This document shows positions 9,510-17,228 of a stretch of DNA of 29,718 nucleotides, one piece after another (within the stretch, counting starts at the first letter, position 1; every line of letters starts with the position of its first letter). The position numbers and the translations under genes are program-made. Origin of the DNA: SVQP01 sp045658965 (lineage in GTDB: Bacteria; Bacillota; Clostridia; Oscillospirales; CAG-272); contig JAZOVZ010000010.1 in the NCBI GenBank assembly GCA_045658965.1, positions 1-29,718 on the forward strand, written 5' to 3'. Under the pieces are notes generated by a model. The model was not told the DNA's origin, searched no databases, and worked only from the letters and a program-made list of their open reading frames with translations.

Positions 9510-10390
9510 TTGATCACCTCCATATCGGTCAGGTGACCAAAGAATATCTCTCCCATATCGGCTGTCGCATCCACCAACAAATAGGATGCTCCGCGCGCAC
9601 GGCAAAAGTCGGCAATGCGACCCGTGGCGTACGCCAACGCCTGCTTGTACGCCGCCGCAATATCGCGGTCAATGTTGCGCCGCCAGGTATTTTGCACGTT
9701 CTCGGAATCATACAGGTGCATTTTACCGCGCAGCTGCGGGTTGAGCTCTTCACGCGAGAGCACCTGCAGGCAAAGCACGTCACGCTTTTGATCCACCATG
9801 TAGCCAATGGCGTCCTCGTAGTCGTGATCGGTCAAAAAATCCGAGATCACGACAGAAAGTCCGTCACCGTACCCCACGGCACTTGGCATGATCGCACCGC
9901 TGATATCGCTGTCGCCCGAAAACTCGAGATCGTTGAGCGCACCAATGCAGCGCATATACGACTGCTTGCCCACCATGCCCGACACCACGGGCTCGACCTC
10001 ATTTCCCCGAATGGCGTAAATGGACACCTTATCCATCTCGCACACCGAAAGATACGCAAAGGCGGCTGCAAGCCTGAGTGCCTGCTCTGCCTTTTGGCCG
10101 TTGCCGTAATCCATGGAGCGGCTGACGTCGATATAAATGCGCGTGTGCATCTGTCGCTCGTCGAGATAGAGCTTGGTATAAAGCTTTTCAAAGCGGGCGT
10201 AGGCATTCCAGTCGATCTTGGTAATATCGTCGCCGGGTACGTAATCGCGCAAGTCCGCAAACTCGCAGGACGAACCGAAATTCTTGCTCTTCCGGTTGCC
10301 GCCGAACATACCCGCAACGTTGTTTCTGAGCAGCGATTGCAACAGCTCCAGCTGGCTCAAAAACGCATCGTTGACTGTAAATCTACTCAT
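9506..10390 (-). CDS. DUF58 family protein, MoxR partner
   Basis: The 294-aa product carries the DUF58 signature RDYVPGDD followed by ITKIDWNAYAR (residues about 50-70), and a VWA-like strand YIDVSRSMD near residue 90. No membrane segment is evident, so it is probably cytoplasmic. Genes of this family nearly always accompany MoxR ATPases, as in the Bacillus yeaC-yeaD pair. It begins 13 nt after moxR and its stop overlaps the start of the BatA-like gene by ATGA. The ribosome site is weak (AAGAG region), consistent with coupling to moxR translation. Biochemical activity of the family is not established. Confidence 0.93.
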   Translation of the reverse strand: MSRFTVNDAFLSQLELLQSLLRNNVAGMFGGNRKSKNFGSSCEFADLRDYVPGDDITKIDWNAYARFEKLYTKLYLDERQMHTRIYIDVSRSMDYGNGQKAEQALRLAAAFAYLSVCEMDKVSIYAIRGNEVEPVVSGMVGKQSYMRCIGALNDLEFSGDSDISGAIMPSAVGYGDGLSVVISDFLTDHDYEDAIGYMVDQKRDVLCLQVLSREELNPQLRGKMHLYDSENVQNTWRRNIDRDIAAAYKQALAYATGRIADFCRARGASYLLVDATADMGEIFFGHLTDMEVIK

Positions 10391-10403
10391 ATTTCAAATA
10401 CTC

Positions 10404-11396
10404 TTATTTCTTGAGCTTCTTGTTCTCTTTGATCAGCATGGCGATCACGTCGTCCACGCCCAGCTTATCGTTGACGGCAGCGTAGTTGATCTTGATACGG
10501 TGGCGCAGTACGGGGCAAGCCAGCGCGTCGATATCCTCGTAGGATACGTTGTAGTTGCCGTTCAGCAGCGCGCGCACCTTTGCACAGGTGATCAGCGCCT
10601 GCGCCGCACGGGGAGACGCACCGTACTTGATGTACTTCTTTGCCGTCTCGGAGGACTTTTCCAGCTCGGGATGCGTGCCCGAAACCAGCGCAACCGCATA
10701 TTCCAGCACCTCGTCAATGACAGGTACGGTCGCAGCCAGCGCGCGCATTTCCAGAATGGTTGCGCCGTCCACCTGCGCTTCTGCCACCTCGTCCATGGTG
10801 ATCTGCGTCATCTTGACGATGTCCTTGAGCTCATCCTTACCCGGGAAGGTCATGAGCAGCTTGAACATAAATCTGTCCATCTGCGCCTCGGGCAGAGGGT
10901 AAGTGCCGTCCTGCTCGATGGGGTTTTCGGTTGCCAGCACAAAGAAGGGCTCTTCAAGGCGATAGGTCTTGTTTGCCACGGTGACCTTGTGCTCCTGCAT
11001 GACCTCCAGCATTGCAGACTGGGTCTTGGGGGTTGCACGGTTGATCTCATCCGCCAGCACCAGATTTGCAAAGATGGGGCCCTTGTTGAATACCTGCACC
11101 ATCTTGCCGTCCTCGTCCTTTTCAATGACGTTCATACCCGTTACGTCCGAGGGCATCAGGTCGGGAGTAAACTGAATACGGGAGAAAGGCAGACTTAAAA
11201 TTCTGCCAAGCGAACGCACCAAACGGGTCTTACCGACACCGGGTACGCCCTCAAGCAGCACGTTACCGCCCGCTACGATGGCAATGATGACGTTTTCCAC
11301 AACCTCGGTCTGACCGACCACGTCGCGGCGCAGCTCGGCTCTGATCCGCTCTGCCTGCTCACCGAATCTCTTTACGTTTTCCATACTGTTTTGCAT
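10404..11396 (-). CDS. moxR: MoxR family AAA+ ATPase
   Basis: The 330-aa product has Walker A GVPGVGKT (residues 50-57), Walker B VLADEINR (about 113-120), a sensor region ATENPIEQDGTYPLPEAQ (about 153-170) and a helical lid, all characteristic of MoxR ATPases. Length is normal for the family. These cytoplasmic chaperone-like ATPases work with VWA proteins encoded beside them, which is the arrangement here: the next three genes are DUF58 and two VWA proteins. GGAAGG lies about nine bases upstream of the chosen ATG; a second in-frame ATG four codons in is possible. The gene follows the membrane-protein gene by 19 nt. The symbol is the family name, not a claim of orthology with a studied moxR. 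Confidence 0.96.
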   Translation of the reverse strand: MQNSMENVKRFGEQAERIRAELRRDVVGQTEVVENVIIAIVAGGNVLLEGVPGVGKTRLVRSLGRILSLPFSRIQFTPDLMPSDVTGMNVIEKDEDGKMVQVFNKGPIFANLVLADEINRATPKTQSAMLEVMQEHKVTVANKTYRLEEPFFVLATENPIEQDGTYPLPEAQMDRFMFKLLMTFPGKDELKDIVKMTQITMDEVAEAQVDGATILEMRALAATVPVIDEVLEYAVALVSGTHPELEKSSETAKKYIKYGASPRAAQALITCAKVRALLNGNYNVSYEDIDALACPVLRHRIKINYAAVNDKLGVDDVIAMLIKENKKLKK

Positions 11397-11415
11397 CTCT
11401 ATGTACCTTCCTTTA

Positions 11416-12861
11416 TCAATCTTTGTCAGACGGGCTGAAAAGCGCCGTGAAATATGCCTCGATCAGCTCTGCCATATCATCGGAGAGCAGACCGTCGATC
11501 TTGCTTTCCAGGAAAATGGCGTTGTATCTGTCAATAACCTCGCTGTATTTGACGTAACCGTCGCGCTCGGGATCGTAAATTACGTCCTGGCTGCCCACGA
11601 TCAGCTCACCGCTGCCAAGACCGCCATCCGAAACCGTTTGGTCATCGTCGTCATCCTCGTAGTCGCCCGGGGTCTGCGGTCCTTCGCCACCGCTCTCCCC
11701 CCAAGGGAGATCGTTTGCAGAAAGCCCGAAGATCTCAAGCAATCTTGTCTCTACGTGCACGCCCATATCGGCGTCGTACCTCTGCTGCGTCAGCGCCTTG
11801 GTCATTTGTACGTATGCGACCTCAAGCGCGTCCTCGATATTATCGCGTCCCCATATCAGGGTGTAAGCGTCCAGCTTTACCGAAACGTCGGCAAGCTTGC
11901 CTGCCAGCGTATCCACCGCCGCATACAGCGCATCACCGTCGCTCGCGCTCGCGTTGCGCAGCACCATTCGTAGCTCCTCCGAGAACACGTGCACCGCTTG
12001 AATCATGGCTTGCTTATCGTCGATCTTGCCGATCTCGGCAACCATAGCGTCAAGGATCTGCTTGCTCTCCGATGCATCCTGCTTTGCCATCGCACGCTCC
12101 AATTCGCGCGTATATGGCGAACCGCCCGCCTGCATGATGGGAGAAAATCTTCGCAGCGTCACCGCGCCGTCCACGATGCCGCGCACTGCCACGACCGTGT
12201 CGATGACCAGCGTTTTCATTCTTCCCTCTGTTTTTGTGGTACGTAATGCCTCCAGCAAGCTTTCCAAGGACGCAACCGTCTGCTCCTTGGCAGGCTCTGT
12301 CATGGTCGAATCGCGCACCTCATCGATCAGATTCTGCAGCGCGATCGTCTCCCATTCGCCTAGCTCAAAGGGCGGGTCCACGGGCGCGGGAGGCGGCTCG
12401 GGCAGCTTGGCGGGAATGGCAAACGCCGTCACGCTCATGCCCAGCGCCAGCACCAGGCACGCAACGCAGGTCCATACGTGCTTGATCTTGAGCTTTTTAG
12501 TGGAAATGGCACGCAGCCTGGCATCGGTTTGCTCACGCTGCAGCTGCATCATATCGTCTTGTCGCTCACGGAAAGCAAGCATGGTCTGCACGCCCTCGCG
12601 CAAAGCAAGCTCGCAATCAAGCTTGCGCGCCAGCCGCTTTTTATAGGGGAACAGCACGGCAAACAGTACGATTCCCAGCAAAAGCCCCGCACCCAGCGCA
12701 ATGCCCGTTGAAGCTACGGGGGTTAGCGGCAGGATCATGCGCTTATATAGAAGCAGCAGCACTGCAAAGACCGCCAGTGCCAGAGAAGCACCCGACAGCG
12801 CACTGCGCCACACGGCGGCAAGCAGCATGCGCCGCCAAAATTTTCTAAAGCCTTGTCCCAT
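11416..12861 (-). CDS. Membrane protein heading the MoxR operon
   Basis: The 481-aa product has two membrane segments at about 20-40 and 47-70, and a third near 130-152 that ends FAIPAKLPEPPPAP, a proline-rich exit. The remaining 320 residues are mostly helical and outside the third segment. A very acidic linker (DDDDDQ) with Gly/Ser follows, and then a tail with YDPERDGYVKY and a helix. This layout recalls the N-terminal part of DUF4175-type proteins found near moxR, but I cannot assign a family. AAGGAAGG precedes the ATG. It is the first gene after the consensus promoter at 12924-12952, so it probably belongs functionally with the MoxR set. Confidence 0.78.
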   Translation of the reverse strand: MGQGFRKFWRRMLLAAVWRSALSGASLALAVFAVLLLLYKRMILPLTPVASTGIALGAGLLLGIVLFAVLFPYKKRLARKLDCELALREGVQTMLAFRERQDDMMQLQREQTDARLRAISTKKLKIKHVWTCVACLVLALGMSVTAFAIPAKLPEPPPAPVDPPFELGEWETIALQNLIDEVRDSTMTEPAKEQTVASLESLLEALRTTKTEGRMKTLVIDTVVAVRGIVDGAVTLRRFSPIMQAGGSPYTRELERAMAKQDASESKQILDAMVAEIGKIDDKQAMIQAVHVFSEELRMVLRNASASDGDALYAAVDTLAGKLADVSVKLDAYTLIWGRDNIEDALEVAYVQMTKALTQQRYDADMGVHVETRLLEIFGLSANDLPWGESGGEGPQTPGDYEDDDDDQTVSDGGLGSGELIVGSQDVIYDPERDGYVKYSEVIDRYNAIFLESKIDGLLSDDMAELIEAYFTALFSPSDKD

Positions 12862-12923
12862 AAAACGACCTTCCTTTATCGGTTTATAGTAGTTGAAATA
12901 TTATCCCATTATAATCATATATC

Positions 12924-12952
12924 ATTATACCATTTATTACGTGGGATGTCAA
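12924..12952 (-). promoter_or_regulatory. Consensus sigma-A promoter of the MoxR operon
   Basis: On the minus strand TTGACA (12952-12947) and TATAAT (12929-12924) are separated by exactly 17 nt. TGG immediately before the -10 box makes it an extended -10. All twelve hexamer positions match consensus. It lies about 60 nt upstream of the first gene of the operon and points at it. Confidence 0.92.
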
Positions 12953-13016
12953 TAAAATCTGACCCGTTCCCTATGCCCGCAAGACAAAAAAATGCATATT
13001 TTTGTCAAAATATTTA

Positions 13017-13044
13017 TTGCAACATCCACAAATTATGTTATAAT
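13017..13044 (+). promoter_or_regulatory. Sigma-A promoter of the TIM-barrel gene
   Basis: TTGCAA (13017-13022) and TATAAT (13039-13044) have a 16-nt spacer, with TGT directly before the -10 box (extended -10). It lies about 30 nt upstream of the start at 13077 and is divergent from the MoxR operon promoter. GGGAGG at 13065-13070 is the ribosome site. Confidence 0.85.
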
Positions 13045-13076
13045 ATAGATGAATATAAAACTTCGGGAGGACGACA

Positions 13077-13928
13077 ATGAAAACCGGAATCGTTGATACC
13101 GCATACCTGTACCTTGGCAGCCATGAGGCAGCCTTTGCACGCATGAAGCAGCACGGCTACGATTGCACCGATTATCAGCACCTGGTGGACACCGAAAACG
13201 AGCTGTTCGCTATGGATGCCCAAGGCTTTGAGCGCACGCTGCTGGGCGTTAAGAGAGACGCGCAAAACGCGGGCATTGAAATTTATCAGGCGCACGGTCC
13301 TTGGCGTTGGCCGCCGCAGGATTTTACCCCCGAGGACAGAGCCGAGCGTTTTGAAAAAATGTCGCGCGCTATCCTTGGCTGCGAGATTTTGGGCAGCCCC
13401 AACTTTATCATTCACCCCATCATGCCCTTTGGCGATTGGCAGGACCCCGAGCCCGAAAAGCTGTGGGAAATGAATCTGGAATTTTTCTCGCGGCTTTGCG
13501 ACGTGGCAAAGGCACACGACCGCGTCATTTGCTTTGAAAACATGCCTATGACCGCGCTGTCGCTTTCCACGCCCGAGCAGATTTTGCGCTTTATCAAACA
13601 GATCGACTCGCCCTATATGCGCATGTGCCTTGACACGGGACATTGCTCGGTGTTCGGGCTTTCCCCTGCCGATGCGGTGCGCATGATCGGCAAGGAATAC
13701 CTGCGCGCGCTGCACGTGCACGACAACGACGGACGCGCCGACAGACACATGCTGCCGGGAGAGGGTGTGATCGATTGGGAGGACTTTGCTCGCGCGCTTG
13801 CCGAGGTTGGCTGCGAGTGCCCCGTTTCGATTGAGACCAGCGTGAGTGGCAAGATCCCCGCCGATCAAAGGGATGCGGCGGAGAGAGAGCTTGCAGATAT
13901 TGCTTTGAAGATTGCGAGAAGAATATAA
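13077..13928 (+). CDS. Sugar phosphate isomerase/epimerase-like TIM-barrel protein
   Basis: The 283-aa product matches the xylose-isomerase-like TIM barrel (AP endonuclease 2 superfamily) in length and in metal-ligand motifs. FIIHP near residue 115 and CFENMP near 160 supply His and Glu. CLDTGH near 190 gives Asp and His, ALHVHDNDG near 220 gives His and Asp, and SIETS near 260 gives the last Glu. That ligand set is the usual divalent-metal site of this superfamily. Most members isomerise or epimerise sugars, inositols or hydroxypyruvate-like compounds in the cytoplasm; the substrate cannot be told here. It is transcribed alone from its own promoter, divergent from the MoxR operon, and has normal codon use. 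Confidence 0.9.
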   Translation: MKTGIVDTAYLYLGSHEAAFARMKQHGYDCTDYQHLVDTENELFAMDAQGFERTLLGVKRDAQNAGIEIYQAHGPWRWPPQDFTPEDRAERFEKMSRAILGCEILGSPNFIIHPIMPFGDWQDPEPEKLWEMNLEFFSRLCDVAKAHDRVICFENMPMTALSLSTPEQILRFIKQIDSPYMRMCLDTGHCSVFGLSPADAVRMIGKEYLRALHVHDNDGRADRHMLPGEGVIDWEDFARALAEVGCECPVSIETSVSGKIPADQRDAAERELADIALKIARRI

Positions 13929-13999
13929 GGATTTATACCTCCACATCAATAATTTTAATACATATCCAATCACACTAAATATTTCCAAGAAGGTATAAG

Positions 14000-15151
14000 A
14001 TGGAAGAAATCGAAAAAAAGAAAATCATCCACAGAGGAACTGAGTACGAAGTAGTAAAATGGGCAATTGACAAATTGAACAGTATCGGAGTCGAATTCAA
14101 TGACGAGTACATTGATTATCTGCTACAAAACAATAGCCCATTTTATTCTCAGAGTCTAAGTTTCTTAGCAATACTTGATATCGCTAACAAAGAGTTGATT
14201 GGCTCCCATGGAGCACTTGGGAGGGTAATAAAGATTGACAAGAAAGGCCAAATTATAGCGGCTTATGACTCTTTGTTCGACGCAGCTATGGATGCACTCA
14301 ATAGTAATAACACATATTCATTTGAAAGGCTTCATGTCAGTGAAAACACTCCACAAAAATATGAGTTGGATTTTTTTGGCATTACCATAAAAGCTATAGA
14401 GCAAAGCCCTGACTTTGATTACACTGTTATCTATGAATTGAATCGTGCCATAAGAAGGTGTAAGAATAAACACCTTGGGAGAAACAAAACTTTCAAAGAG
14501 ATGTATACGGAAAAAATAGCCTCCAGAATGACATATGATGAATATATCATTCAAGGCATCCGATGGGAAGCATTTTCTTTCGCAAAATTTATTAGACTAT
14601 GCGCAGATCCTCTCAAGGAACATAAATATACACAACACATTATTGAAAATTGCAGTGACTACAATGATCGAATATCCGATCTGTTTCAAAAGTATTCCAT
14701 TAAAGATCAGTCAGCTTTTGAGCGTATTGAAAATCTGAATGATGTAAAAGGATTTACAGGAATATATCTTCTGTGCCTTCCACAAATAAAAGGCTGTTAT
14801 GTAGGAAAAACAGAAAAATGTCTCGCAACTCGCATAACACAGCATTTCACAAAGCCCAACTCGGAATTTGATAAAAAATATCAACCTTCCGATGTAAAAG
14901 AAATATTCATAATGCAATTGGGTGAAACCACGGAATTTATCAACCTAATAGAAGAAGACTGTATTGCTACTTTAGGTAAAGATATTTGCCTAAACGCATT
15001 AGCAGGAGGAACCAGTATTGAGTTTATTAAATCAGATACATATCATGCTGAAGAACACTTTCTCCCACAAAACTTAACCAAATTGGTAGCGGAAGATTCA
15101 TTAGGAATTTCGAAATATCGAAAAGATTGTAGAAATGATTTGCTTGATTAG
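14000..15151 (+). CDS. GIY-YIG nuclease-domain protein, probably acquired
   Basis: The 383-aa product ends in a GIY-YIG domain at about residues 250-345. GIYLL (about 254-258) is followed by CYVGKT, then R and H in LATRITQHF, the metal-binding Glu in LIEEDC, and Asn in CLNALAGG. All the usual catalytic positions are therefore present. The first 250 residues are charged and helical, without a fold I recognise. Base composition is clearly more AT-rich, and codon use different, compared with every neighbour, which suggests horizontal transfer. It lies between the TIM-barrel gene and a tRNA cluster. The ribosome site is AAGAAGG and no clear promoter is visible. It could be a mobile or defence nuclease or a UvrC-like repair relative; I favour the former only from composition and location. 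Confidence 0.85.
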   Translation: MEEIEKKKIIHRGTEYEVVKWAIDKLNSIGVEFNDEYIDYLLQNNSPFYSQSLSFLAILDIANKELIGSHGALGRVIKIDKKGQIIAAYDSLFDAAMDALNSNNTYSFERLHVSENTPQKYELDFFGITIKAIEQSPDFDYTVIYELNRAIRRCKNKHLGRNKTFKEMYTEKIASRMTYDEYIIQGIRWEAFSFAKFIRLCADPLKEHKYTQHIIENCSDYNDRISDLFQKYSIKDQSAFERIENLNDVKGFTGIYLLCLPQIKGCYVGKTEKCLATRITQHFTKPNSEFDKKYQPSDVKEIFIMQLGETTEFINLIEEDCIATLGKDICLNALAGGTSIEFIKSDTYHAEEHFLPQNLTKLVAEDSLGISKYRKDCRNDLLD

Positions 15152-15183
15152 AATTTGAAAGCCAAACTCTAATGTATCCCAAC

Positions 15184-15226
15184 AACAAAACATCCCCGAC
15201 GCAATGGCATCGGGGTGTTTTGTTTT
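15184..15226. terminator. Bidirectional terminator after the GIY-YIG gene
   Basis: The outer arms AACAAAACA/TGTTTTGTT and the inner arms CCCCGA/TCGGGG pair, with one bulged base between them (15184-15199 with 15210-15224), and a T run follows. It is built like the terminators next to the two tRNA-Gly genes and is likewise followed by a TGGAGCGGATTACGGGGCTC stretch. Confidence 0.8.
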
Positions 15227-15227
15227 A

Positions 15228-15356
15228 CTTGGAGCGGATTACGGGGCTCTGAACCCATATTTGTCGCTCCGCACCAAATGTCGAGGTGACGTTCTACTTG
15301 TCCAAACCCATCGGGGCGCGTGTCACCTCAAAGCGGATGAGAGCAATCCCGTAATC
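15228..15356. repeat. Structured element containing a tRNA-Gly 3'-end remnant
   Basis: The first 20 or so bases equal the antisense of the tRNA-Gly 3' end (CCA, acceptor, T-stem). The rest of the tRNA is missing. The remainder is rich in self-pairing: GGAGCG (15231-15236) with CGCTCC (15265-15270), GATTACGGG near 15237 with CCCGTAATC near 15348-15356, and an internal GAGGTGAC/GTCACCTC hairpin. GGGGCTCTGAACCCATATTTG matches the repeats at 16.86 and 17.10 kb with two changes. No ORF fits here. It lies between two terminators. Confidence 0.65.
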
Positions 15357-15362
15357 TACGAT

Positions 15363-15408
15363 AGAAAACAAAACACGCCGATGCTATTGCATCGGCATTT
15401 TGTTTTCT
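15363..15408. terminator. Terminator of the Asp-Gly tRNA operon
   Basis: The outer arms AGAAAACAAAA/TTTTGTTTTCT (11 bp) and the inner arms GCCGATGC/GCATCGGC (8 bp) form a long hairpin touching the encoded CCA of tRNA-Gly. Both strands carry T runs, so it can end the minus-strand tRNA transcript and any plus-strand transcript from the element at 15228-15356. Confidence 0.88.
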
Positions 15409-15483
15409 GGAGCGGATTACGGGGCTCGAACCCGCCACCTCCACCTTGGCAAGGTGGCGCTCTACCAAATGAGCTAAATCCGC
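15408..15483 (-). tRNA. tRNA-Gly (anticodon GCC), copy 1
   Basis: The 76-nt cloverleaf includes an encoded CCA. The acceptor is GCGGATT/AATCCGC, the anticodon stem is CCACC/GGTGG with loop TTGCCAA, and the T-loop is TTCGAGC. It is identical to the copy at 17280-17355. Confidence 0.98.
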
Positions 15484-15504
15484 ATATTGAACTGAAAGAA
15501 AAGT

Positions 15505-15581
15505 TGGCGACCCGGATGGGGCTCGAACCCACGACCTCTAGCGTGACAGGCTAGCGCTCTAACCAACTGAGCTACCGGGCC
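15505..15581 (-). tRNA. tRNA-Asp (anticodon GTC), copy 1
   Basis: The 77-nt cloverleaf includes CCA. The acceptor is GGCCCGG/TCGGGTC-like with a G discriminator, and the anticodon loop is CTGTCAC. It is identical to the copy at 17444-17520. It is transcribed first in the Asp-Gly operon, 21 nt before tRNA-Gly. Confidence 0.98.
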
Positions 15582-15599
15582 GTATCTCTCAGCCGGATT

Positions 15600-15628
15600 A
15601 TTATAGCACAGCACTTTTTTCTTGTCAA
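15600..15628 (-). promoter_or_regulatory. Consensus promoter of the Asp-Gly tRNA operon
   Basis: TTGACA (15628-15623) and TATAAT (15605-15600) on the minus strand are 17 nt apart, with TGC before the -10 box. The spacer end GTGCTGTGC is almost the same as in the second tRNA operon promoter. It is about 20 nt upstream of tRNA-Asp. Confidence 0.93.
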
Positions 15629-15688
15629 GCCCTTTTTGCAAATTTTTTTTGATATTTTTTGAACTCATTATACCTCAAACAATCTGCA

Positions 15689-15812
15689 ATCAGTTCAAAG
15701 GCTGATGCTTGTAGACTGCGGGAGCAAGCCCCCGCCCTACGGCAAAATGTTCTGAGCCCCGCCCAAGCCTTGTACTTTGGGGTTGTCCGGGACGCCTGCC
15801 CTTACCAATAAA
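15689..15812 (-). repeat. Composite intergenic repeat, left copy flanking the Sel1 gene
   Basis: The interval has three parts. ATCAGTTCAAAGGCT lies at 15689-15703. A 30-bp block at 15716-15745 is the perfect inverse of 16818-16847, and beside it on the minus strand is GGCGGGGCTCAGAACAT. A degraded copy of the GGGACAGGCGTCC-type repeat seen at 21.15 and 21.87 kb lies near 15783-15810. There is no coding potential. Together with the promoters on either side this accounts for the gap between tRNA-Asp and the Sel1 gene. Confidence 0.75.
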
Positions 15813-15821
15813 CGGATTTCC

Positions 15822-15850
15822 TTGACAACGTATCATATTTATGATAAAAT
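15822..15850 (+). promoter_or_regulatory. Promoter of the Sel1-repeat gene
   Basis: TTGACA (15822-15827) and TAAAAT (15845-15850) are 17 nt apart, with TGA directly before the -10 box. The start codon is about 90 nt downstream, with AAGGAGGGG at 15926-15934 as ribosome site. Confidence 0.85.
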
Positions 15851-15938
15851 TATTTTAGAAAATCTCTCACATCTGTACACTTTTCGCATTTTTCTGCATC
15901 TATAAAGATGAAATGGCACGATTGCAAGGAGGGGCAAG

Positions 15939-16757
15939 ATGAGTTTTACGGAAGAATTATCATGGTACGTTCGTTTCGGCTGGGCGCATGCGCGCGCGGC
16001 TTTGGGCAGTGCTAAGGCAGCACATAATCTTGGACGCTATTATGAGACTACCCAAACCGACAGAAAGGATATGTCCAAGGCTGTTTTATACTATATGAAG
16101 GCGGCAAATAAGGGATATTTTCATGCGCAGAAGAAGCTGGGACTTTTATATGCGGAGGGAAAGGGCGTCAAGCGGGACGAACAAAAATCTCTGTTCTGGC
16201 TCCAAAAAGTGGCAGAGCATCACCGCATAAAAGCTCAAAAGGGAGATGCAGATGCGCAGTGGAGATACGCATATTGCTTTGTTTACGGTGAAGGCGTGGA
16301 GAAGGATCCCGAGCAGGCGGTGCTGTGGTACACCAAGTCTGCCGAGCAGGGGAATGCTTATGGGCAGACGAATTTGGGGCATTGCTATTCCAATGGCATC
16401 GGCGTGGAGCAGGACTTGGAAAAAGCCGCGTATTGGACGCGTAAGGCTGCCGAGCAGGGGCATGCGCGTGCACAGAATAATCTTGGATATTATTATGAAA
16501 ACGGCAAGGGCGTGGAGCAAAGCTACGAGCAGGCGTTTTACTGGTACGAGAAGGCTGCAAAACAGGGCGATAAATACGCGCAGCATTCCGTGGGCGTGCT
16601 TTACCGCGACGGCAAAGGCGTCAAGCAAGACAATGAAAATGCGATCTGGTGGCTCAAAATGGCGATCAGAAACGGCAGAAGCGAGGCTGTGGAGGATCTC
16701 AAGAAGTGCCAGGGGCTGCAATTTGAGCAGGATTGGTATGAAGGAGGATTGAACTAA
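15939..16757 (+). CDS. Sel1-like repeat protein
   Basis: The 272-aa product is built from about six Sel1-like repeats of about 36 residues. Typical units read AQNNLGYYYENGKGVEQSYEQAFYWYEKAAKQG, here cited only by its ends at about residues 182-215; the others lie at about 24-60, 61-96, 105-142, 143-180 and 216-252. No signal peptide is evident, so a cytoplasmic helical scaffold for protein-protein contacts is likely. Members are often acquired or fast-evolving. Here the gene stands alone with its own promoter and ribosome site, between two tRNA operons and inside a perfect 30-bp inverted repeat. Partner and process are unknown. Confidence 0.93.
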   Translation: MSFTEELSWYVRFGWAHARAALGSAKAAHNLGRYYETTQTDRKDMSKAVLYYMKAANKGYFHAQKKLGLLYAEGKGVKRDEQKSLFWLQKVAEHHRIKAQKGDADAQWRYAYCFVYGEGVEKDPEQAVLWYTKSAEQGNAYGQTNLGHCYSNGIGVEQDLEKAAYWTRKAAEQGHARAQNNLGYYYENGKGVEQSYEQAFYWYEKAAKQGDKYAQHSVGVLYRDGKGVKQDNENAIWWLKMAIRNGRSEAVEDLKKCQGLQFEQDWYEGGLN

Positions 16758-16760
16758 TAA

Positions 16761-16847
16761 ATCAGTTCATAGGCTGAGGCAGGGCTCTGAACATTGCAAG
16801 CGAGTCACAAATCGTCATTGCCGTAGGGCGGGGGCTTGCTCCCGCAG
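16761..16847 (+). repeat. Composite intergenic repeat, right copy flanking the Sel1 gene
   Basis: The block starts with ATCAGTTCATAGGCT and GGGCTCTGAACATTGC, four bases after the Sel1 stop codon region. It ends with a 30-bp block (16818-16847) that is the exact inverse of 15716-15745. It contains no gene and no clear terminator. Confidence 0.75.
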
Positions 16848-16856
16848 CCAACAAGT

Positions 16857-17030
16857 ATCAGTTCAAAGGCTTAGGCGGGGCTCAGAACCCATGTTTGCGC
16901 CTAAACTCACCCTAATTCTCAACGTATTCGGCGCAAGCCTTGCCTTGTGTCGCGAAAGCGACACAAGGCGGGGTTCGAGCCGAGATACGTTGCAAACAAA
17001 AAGATAAACCCCGATGCGATTGCATCGAAA
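16857..17030 (+). repeat. Structured repeat copy A, truncated at its terminator
   Basis: The copy starts with ATCAGTTCAAAGGCT. TTAGGCG pairs with CGCCTAA around GGGGCTCAGAACCCATGTTTG. GTTTGCGCC near 16893-16901 pairs with GGCGCAAGC near 16930-16938. A 12-bp hairpin lies at 16942-16953/16958-16969 with a GAAA loop. Then come GGGGTTCGAGCC, GATACGTTGCAAAC and the left arm of a terminator whose right arm is absent. It aligns over its length with copy B. The window holds no gene from 16758 to 17279. Confidence 0.8.
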
Positions 17031-17090
17031 AATGTTCTTTGTACAAAAAGGTTAATAGATTTTAGGCAAAGTAAAACAATACGTTATCAA

Positions 17091-17228
17091 ATTAGTTCAA
17101 AGCCTTAGGCGGGGCTCAGAACCCATGTTTGCGCCAATACTCACCCTATATCATTACGTATCCGGCGCAAACCTTGCATGAGCGTCGCAGAGCGACGCGC
17201 ATGCGGGGTTCGAGCCGAGATACGTTGC
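17091..17228 (+). repeat. Structured repeat copy B
   Basis: It aligns with copy A base for base except in three patches. Its variable hairpin (17176-17188/17192-17204) has 12 pairs and one A-G mismatch, and shares only the GCGTCGC-like tip with copy A, so pairing is kept while sequence has changed. GTTTGCGCC pairs with GGCGCAAAC. It ends directly at the complete terminator 17229-17280 shared with tRNA-Gly copy 2. Confidence 0.82.

Noticed and set aside
13929..13999. Short inverted ATACCT/AGGTAT pair before the GIY-YIG gene
   Set aside because: It is too short and imperfect to call an operator or terminator, and the gap shows no clear promoter.
15204..15554. 116-aa plus-strand reading frame across the tRNA-Gly and tRNA-Asp region
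   Set aside because: It is the antisense of the tRNA genes and terminators. Peptides such as RGSNPPPPPWQGGALPNELN are a well-known false translation of tRNA-Gly.
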